From: an uncultured Alphaproteobacteria bacterium
GTDB taxonomy: Bacteria > Pseudomonadota > Alphaproteobacteria > Paracaedibacterales > CAITNM01
NCBI GenBank assembly: GCA_903874955.1
Contig: CAIQTY010000025.1
Coordinates: 72,034-136,033 of the forward strand
Reading direction: 5' to 3'
Length of the DNA: 64,000 nt
A program made the translations under genes and the position numbers. The notes beneath the pieces are model-generated. The model was not told the DNA's origin and did not search any database. It saw nothing but the letters and a program-made list of their open reading frames with translations. Shown here in pieces: positions 58,267 through 64,000 of the stretch (position 1 is the first letter of the stretch; each line of letters begins with the position of its first letter).

Positions 58267-59979
58267 CTATTTTTCATTAGAAGTCGATACCAAAATCCAT
58301 TCTTTTATATGTCCAAATTTAACTATCTCTTCCTTAAAGTTATTTTTTTCTGATGGATAACGTTCAAGAGTGGCCAAAGAAATAATATGTTTTTGCCAAA
58401 TAAGGGGTAAAGTTTTATCAAGATCTTTAAAAAATATAAATGTATTAAGGTCATTTAGATTTCTCGGTGGAGTTGGTGTTTTCAAAAAATCTTGATTTTA
58501 TAAAATGTGCAAGGTAATTACGTAAGGTAATAAAATCACCAACGAATTTTTTTTCGGTATGCAATATAGAATAGAAGCAGAAATTGCGATGCCAGAAAAA
58601 ATGTAAATTATATGCATCTGGTGAGCGATTATTCCGTAGTTTCTAAAAAACATTAGAGAAAGAAAACTAAGTATTCCAAACCATAAAAAGATTTTTGAAA
58701 CTTTATACTGTGCAGATATTTTTTTTAAGCAAAAAGTATTTTTAAATATCATTAAAGGAATAAAAACGCTGAACGTTAAGAGCGCAGAAAACAATGTTAT
58801 TAGCTTATCTTTGCTAATACCATTTGCGAATAGAAATTTAAATTTCTCGATTACATTTTTATCAAAATGATTTCCCATAAGCATTGCTGCTTCTTTGATA
58901 AGCTGTTTGAGCTGCAATACAACACAATCTTCTGGTATCCAACCGCTAAAAAGCCCCGCTGAATATGCAATGTTTCCCGGATAAAAATCCAAATGAATCC
59001 CGGGAAGACTAGAATCTAAAGTATTGGGTTTTGGAATAACAATCCAAGAAAAAACGTTTAAAGCTGTGATAATTAAAAATGGAGTTAACTTTAAAAACAT
59101 TGATAGAGGCATTTTTTGTACTTTTAGATAGTAAGCAATAAACACTAGAAATACGCCAAAAAGATTGATGATAGGAGCCTTGGTAGAAATTAGCAAAATA
59201 GAAAATATTAAAATTTGTACCGCGTGAGCTTTATTTTCTATATCTTTCTCATACTGGAGGAATAAAAAGAAAATCTTAGTTATGGTAATAACTGCAATAA
59301 AATTTGAAACTAAAAAATTGTAGGAATTTTCAATTCCAAATATAAAAAATATTGAATAGGTTACCAGAAAAAACTGAACTATTTCGTTTCTTTTGACATT
59401 AAGTAAATGATATAGATTGCTTACCAACCATGAACTGTACAAACAAAGTAAAACGTATTTCAGCTCTATTAAATGTATGAGCGAAAATTTTGGTACCAGG
59501 TAACACATTACCCCTAAAGCCATTCCAGGCAATATATGATTGCTCGCCAGTTCATTTGGATATGATACAAAAACCTTCAAATTACCAAAATAATTTGCAT
59601 TAAAGGCTTCTAATGTTGAACTAAAATAAACAGTATCATGGTCATTAAAAGCATAATTCTCATAATGAAAAGCTGAAAAATAGTATAAAAATAATAAAAA
59701 GAGTATAACAAAATCTGGTTTTTTAAGCTTAAAGCAGATGTTCCAATCTTTATTATATATACTTATAGCCAGAAAAAGTAAGTGAAGAGAACAAATAATT
59801 TCTCTTGTGTATATGGGGCAAAAGCGCGCAGATACAGAGACTATTCCGCCACAAATCAATAACCCTAATAATAGTGCAGAAAAAAAATCTGACTTTATCC
59901 AATAACGTCCTACGTTAGTTGTAAGAACGCAAGAAACAAAGATTAAAAAATAGTCTAATAAACTAGGTGTTATAATCAA
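58267..59979 (-). pseudogene. Polytopic membrane protein of the glycan locus, interrupted by one in-frame TAA at 58498-58500
   Basis: ORFs 58498-59979 and 58267-58485 share the same frame: ...YVITLHIL*NQDFLKTPTPPRNLNDLNTFIFF... Confidence 0.65.
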
Positions 59980-61012
59980 TTTTAATTAGGCCTTTTACAT
60001 AAGTTGGTGAAAGGGGAAATTCCCTTCTTTTGTGGATTTTTTCTAGGAAGACAGGAACATCTTCTAAATTAATATAGTGGCTGACGTGCTTCGAGGGAAA
60101 AAAAGTATTTTTCATGTGTTCCATAACAGTGTGCCAATCATCAGAGGGAGAGTGATAAAAAGTTGAATTCCATGTACCTTTGATGCTAAGTTCTTTTCTT
60201 AGAATTGAGGAAAACAGTTTTTCCGGGATATTAACATCTCCGCTTACGTTACCTACCAAAATAATTTTGCTATTAGCTCCTGCAACCTGAATTGTCAAAG
60301 GAACGATTTCTTTTGATCCTGTAAGCTCAAAGACTACATCGAAATAATCTCTGTAATTTTTAAGAAATTTATCTATATTTTCTTGATCACCAATATGAAT
60401 TTCCTGAACATTTTTTGGCATAGAAGTAAGCTTGTCGACGTTTCTATCGGCAATAAAGACTTCTTTCGGATTATCCTTAAAAAGATCAAGTAGAATTCTA
60501 CTCATGAATCCAGCACCAATAACCAAAACTTTTTTATTTGTGAAAACAATTTTTCTAAGCGCATTTACGACAACTGCACTTGGCTCAAAAAGAGCTGCAT
60601 CTTTTAAGGAAATGGCTGCGGGTAACTTTAGAAGATTCCATTTTTTTACGGCAAGGTACTCCGCGTAGCCACCATCGCATCTTGATCCATAATACTGATA
60701 GCTACTGCATCTTTGATACTGATTTAAAACACACTGAGAACAAGTATTGCAGGGTAAGAGAGGGAATAATGTAACCTTATCGTTTATATTGAAATTTTGA
60801 ACATCACTTCCAATTTCAACGACTGTTCCCGAAAGTTCGTGGCCCATAACAAGAGGATAAAAATATGCCTTGTGCATAAAAGCACGGGGGATATCAGACG
60901 AGCATATTCCCGCGTAAGCTATTTTTACTAAGCATTCATCTTCTTTAAAGCTTGGAATGGGTTTTTCTTGTACTTCAATTTGTGCATTAGATAAAAGAGT
61001 TACACACTTCAT
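59963..61012 (-). CDS. Zinc-dependent alcohol/polyol dehydrogenase (MDR family)
   Basis: GICSSDIPRAF, GHELSGTVVEIGSDV, PLLPCNTCSQCVLNQYQRC; start set at MKCVTLL. Confidence 0.92.
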   Translation of the reverse strand: MKCVTLLSNAQIEVQEKPIPSFKEDECLVKIAYAGICSSDIPRAFMHKAYFYPLVMGHELSGTVVEIGSDVQNFNINDKVTLFPLLPCNTCSQCVLNQYQRCSSYQYYGSRCDGGYAEYLAVKKWNLLKLPAAISLKDAALFEPSAVVVNALRKIVFTNKKVLVIGAGFMSRILLDLFKDNPKEVFIADRNVDKLTSMPKNVQEIHIGDQENIDKFLKNYRDYFDVVFELTGSKEIVPLTIQVAGANSKIILVGNVSGDVNIPEKLFSSILRKELSIKGTWNSTFYHSPSDDWHTVMEHMKNTFFPSKHVSHYINLEDVPVFLEKIHKRREFPLSPTYVKGLIKIDYNT

Positions 61013-61770
61013 TTGAATTTCTCGTTGTAAAAATAATCTTGCCAAAATTCATAGATATTTAATTCGAAGGGATCTCCATAAGTGATCCATTGATCAACGT
61101 CAAAAATGAGTATCTTTTTTCCTCTATCAATTAAATAATTCATACTGGATGCGACGTAGTATTCATTATTTACACGAATATCATTTTTAATTGTATTTTT
61201 TGCGCAATCGACAAAGTCTTTAGCATATCTAAACCAAAAGGATCCTATAACAAGAGGGTCTTTTCCTGGATCATTACTGATTGTTTTTTTCTCAACAATT
61301 TTTGTAACAGTTGCACTTTGAGATGCTTCTGTTTGGCAATAGGCAAAAGCATTGTAATTTTTTGATAGGGTACTACCCATCCTACAAGTAAATATAATGG
61401 CATCAATTGTTTTATCCCCAACAAGTTCTTTAAACTTGTGTTGATCGTAGATCATTTCATAGTCACAAGAGGCTATGAATAGAGGATGCATGGGATTTAT
61501 TTTCGCTTCAGCAAGAAGACAAGTTTCAGCTTGCCCTTGTGTTTTTTGTTTTATTTTTAGGATCTCGACCTGACCAAAATTACCTTCTAATTCTCTGCTC
61601 ACAATATTAGTAGAGGTTCTATCAGGTAAAATAAAAATCCATCTATCACCTTTTGGAAATGATGAAGAAGCTTTTGTAATCATAGGAATGTTATCAATTA
61701 GTATTAGTGGCTTTAAAGTGTTGTAGCCGTATTCTTTAAATCTATTTCCTTCTCCAGCTGCAGGAATCAA
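61009..61770 (-). CDS. Sugar nucleotidyltransferase-like protein
   Basis: IPAAGEGNRFKEYGYNTLKPLILIDNIPMI; no ATG at the expected N-terminus (TTG possible). Confidence 0.8.
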   Translation of the reverse strand: MIPAAGEGNRFKEYGYNTLKPLILIDNIPMITKASSSFPKGDRWIFILPDRTSTNIVSRELEGNFGQVEILKIKQKTQGQAETCLLAEAKINPMHPLFIASCDYEMIYDQHKFKELVGDKTIDAIIFTCRMGSTLSKNYNAFAYCQTEASQSATVTKIVEKKTISNDPGKDPLVIGSFWFRYAKDFVDCAKNTIKNDIRVNNEYYVASSMNYLIDRGKKILIFDVDQWITYGDPFELNIYEFWQDYFYNEKFK

Positions 61771-61799
61771 ATTTAGCTGATTCTCTATAAAACAACTTT

Positions 61800-62343
61800 G
61801 CTTATTATTTTGTTGTTTCTTAGAAATAAAGAATTTATCAAAAGCTTCTTTGTTATAAAACTTTATCGATTTATATATTTTTTCAGTTTCCCCTCTGGAC
61901 CAACCATCTTTAAAATAGTTTATTCCATAATTTTTTTTAGAAGGTATATGGGAAAAGGTAGAACAGTAAAAAGATTGTCCGAGTTCGTAAATTTGAATTT
62001 TCAGAGATTATAGTTCTTTTATCGCTTCATTCTTAAGAATATGTGACAAGTAAAATTGCTGGTATTCCGGTTTAATAGCAACCGAAGCATCATAAGCCCT
62101 ATTTTTTGAAACCAGAATATGAAGCATACCAAGAGGAACAGAATTATTCTCTTTATCATAAGCACAAACTACAAATCCACCTTTTTGCAATAATGCAAAC
62201 TGCTTATCGTAGGTTGATATACTGCGGAAATCACCCCCAGAATCTAAAACATGAAGTGCGTAATATTGGCTAACAATAAGGGGGGTTATGTCATTACTCA
62301 AAAGAATACTTATCAAAAATTTTTTCTGATATTTTCTAATCAT
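61800..62343 (-). pseudogene. FemAB-like (GNAT-fold) acyltransferase fragment with an in-frame TAA at 62008-62010
   Basis: Same frame on both sides of the TAA: ...YLSHILKNEAIKEL*SLKIQIYELGQSFYCSTFSHIPSKKNYGINYFKDGWSRGETEKIYKSIKFYNKEAF...; aligns with the paralog at 63458-64000. Confidence 0.65.
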
Positions 62344-62439
62344 CTGTCTATACTTAGGTCTTATATTTTCGAATTTATATTCAATATGGAAGAAGATTTA
62401 TTGATTTCTGCTGCTAAATATTTTGAAAAATAAGGATTT

Positions 62440-62660
62440 TTAAATTTTACCCCCCAGAACGAAACAAAAGAAAAATTTAGAAAAACTATGAATACTGAAA
62501 CCACCAAAATGGCCCAAACTTTTTCCATCATACTTACTATCAATGACGTGTGCGCTATCCTCAATTAAAATTAGTTTTTTTGAATCACAAAAATCCAATA
62601 GTTTATTCATGTTCTGTGGGAAGCCATACTGATGATAGGCGAGTAAGGCTGATGTTTTTT
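62440..62660 (-). pseudogene. DegT/DnrJ/EryC1/StrS aminotransferase remnant
   Basis: SALLAYHQYGFPQNMNKLLDFCDSKKLILIEDSAHVIDSKYDGKSLGHFGGFSIHSFSKFFFCFVLGGKI*. Confidence 0.75.
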
Positions 62661-62741
62661 TTCTAAATAATTAGCTAGTGCGGACAACACTTTCTCGGCA
62701 CCGCTAGCCCCAAGGGAGGATATAACGAGGGTTAGGTTCAT
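62652..62741 (-). pseudogene. N-terminal fragment of a GT4 glycosyltransferase
   Basis: MNLTLVISSLGASGAEKVLSALANYLEKKHQ versus MNITLTISSLRAGGAEKVLSALANYLTKKHQ of the GT at 57165-58256. Confidence 0.8.
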
Positions 62742-62747
62742 GGTTGA

Positions 62748-63389
62748 TCATACTTTTTGTGCTTCTATAACAACAAACTCAAAATATTCTTGACCTTTGT
62801 TGTATGTTCGACCTACTATCTCACAATAGCGAACCTCAAAACCAAATTCTCTTAGTTTAGATTCATATTCTTTAGGGTGAATAAATCGAAATGGATAATT
62901 TTGGCCAAAAAATGCTGCATCTTTTCTTGTGATAGAGCTTAGTGTATCGGTATCAATAAATTCAGCATTTTCAGGAAATTGGTATGCATCTGAACGTTTT
63001 GAAGGAAAGTAAGAGAAAAACACCCCCCCGCGTTTCAATATTTTTTTTATAGAATTAAGATATTTTTCAGACTGTTCTTTTGTTAGGCAATAGGATGAAA
63101 AAATATCCACAACTGCGTTAAATGAGTTTTCAGGAAATATCATCTGAGACATATCTTGCAATTGCAGCGTAGCAGATACTTCTTTATGATTAAGCATTTG
63201 CTCACATAGATTTAAAGATTCCTGAGAAATATCAACACCGTAAGCATTAAAACCTTCTCTTGCAATCATCCATAAATTAGCTCCTGAACCACATCCAGTT
63301 TCAAGAATTTTTATCTCACTTCTCTCTTCATTTGGAATATTAAAAAAATTTCGGCCCATAAACCGACAAAGCTCTTCATTAGGATACAA
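62748..63389 (-). CDS. Class I SAM-dependent methyltransferase (possibly N-terminally shortened)
   Basis: KILETGCGSGANLWMIAREGFNAYGVDISQESL. Confidence 0.85.
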   Translation of the reverse strand: MYPNEELCRFMGRNFFNIPNEERSEIKILETGCGSGANLWMIAREGFNAYGVDISQESLNLCEQMLNHKEVSATLQLQDMSQMIFPENSFNAVVDIFSSYCLTKEQSEKYLNSIKKILKRGGVFFSYFPSKRSDAYQFPENAEFIDTDTLSSITRKDAAFFGQNYPFRFIHPKEYESKLREFGFEVRYCEIVGRTYNKGQEYFEFVVIEAQKV

Positions 63390-63457
63390 ACGTTGTGCTT
63401 TAAATTAAATGCTTATATGATTCATCGTAAAAATTTCTTACTGTGTTTGAGTGCAAA

Positions 63458-64000
63458 TTATATGTCATTTATTATCTCTTTTGACCAAAAAATAGTTGGT
63501 TTTAGTTCTTTACAAAAACCTTTTTTGAAATGTTGTATATTGTACCATTTGGGATCTTTTATATCGGTATCAAAGTAGCCAAGTGAAAATTTTGAAGTAT
63601 TTCCCCTCTCATATGATCTGCAAATTCCTCTGTACAAAAGGAAATGAGATATGCCGAAGTCAAATAAATTTCTTTCGTACACGCCAGTAAAGTACGTGCT
63701 AGTATTGCCATAATCAGCAAAAATAGAACCGGCAGCAAGGTTATCTTTATAAAAACCAAGTGTAAGTTCCGCATATCCCTCTTTGATCATCTCAAATTGG
63801 ATATCCCAACTTTTATCTGAACGAGTCTTTTTTCCAGAAATTTTGTAATGATAATCTTGGAATTTTTTAAAATCTCCAAAGTTTTGATTTTCCTGATTGA
63901 TGTCAATAATTTCTAAATTCTTCTCCCCCCAATTTATCAAGGATTTATAGCTCTTTCTCACAGAGGAGTGAAAGCTATTTATGGTAAAATTCTCATATGG
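63458..64000 (-). CDS. FemAB-like/GNAT-fold acyltransferase, partial (continues beyond the window)
   Basis: Frame stays open to the window edge (PYENFTINSFHSSVRKSYKSLINWGEK...); HYKISGKKTRSDKSWDIQFEMI...FGISHFLLYRGI...YNIQHFKKGF. Confidence 0.7.
   Translation of the reverse strand, partial: PYENFTINSFHSSVRKSYKSLINWGEKNLEIIDINQENQNFGDFKKFQDYHYKISGKKTRSDKSWDIQFEMIKEGYAELTLGFYKDNLAAGSIFADYGNTSTYFTGVYERNLFDFGISHFLLYRGICRSYERGNTSKFSLGYFDTDIKDPKWYNIQHFKKGFCKELKPTIFWSKEIINDI

Noticed and set aside
31707-62010. Stop codon reassignment (TAA read as sense)
   Set aside because: TAA is used as the normal terminator of many intact genes here (for example secA, trmB, cysS-neighbour genes), so reassignment is untenable; local nonsense mutations fit better.
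61798-62013. 71-aa + strand ORF
   Set aside because: It is antisense to the FemAB-like reading frame, which has family-level similarity.
62361-62564. 67-aa minus ORF MRIAHTSLIVSMMEKVWAILVV...
   Set aside because: The N-terminal half is an out-of-frame reading of the DegT remnant; not a real gene start.

Overview
64 kb of an AT-rich alphaproteobacterial chromosome. Gene content and order suggest an obligate intracellular or host-associated lineage such as Holosporales/Rickettsiales-like bacteria; this is inference, as no rRNA is present. The housekeeping backbone includes cysS, PBP1A, gyrB, recF, lpxK, typA, psd-pssA, trmB, secA, the block tRNA-Trp-secE-nusG-rplKAJL-rpoBC, rpoZ-rel/spoT-acpS, and ugd. 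Accessory content: (i) several exported proteins of unknown function, including a two-member paralogous family with conserved HD..HA and FFHE motifs, an exported or membrane-anchored AAA+ ATPase, and an exported protein with a possible phosphoribosyltransferase-like C-terminus; (ii) a bipartite PAS + methyl-accepting aerotaxis-like pair; (iii) a tandemly duplicated parvulin-type PPIase lipoprotein; (iv) a frameshifted MNT/HEPN toxin-antitoxin module; (v) a decayed IS1595-like insertion sequence; (vi) dispersed repeats: a 49-bp direct repeat and a MITE-like element with inverted ends; (vii) gene graveyards (an rpiB remnant next to a PBP1A tail; a GT4/DegT/FemAB-like fragment junction) and a surface-glycan locus with in-frame nonsense codons. 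A 6S-like RNA candidate lies upstream of the enoyl-CoA hydratase gene. No CRISPR array or prophage was seen. The best candidates for undescribed biology are the paralogous HD-H/FFHE secreted family and the exported AAA+ ATPase beside one of its members.
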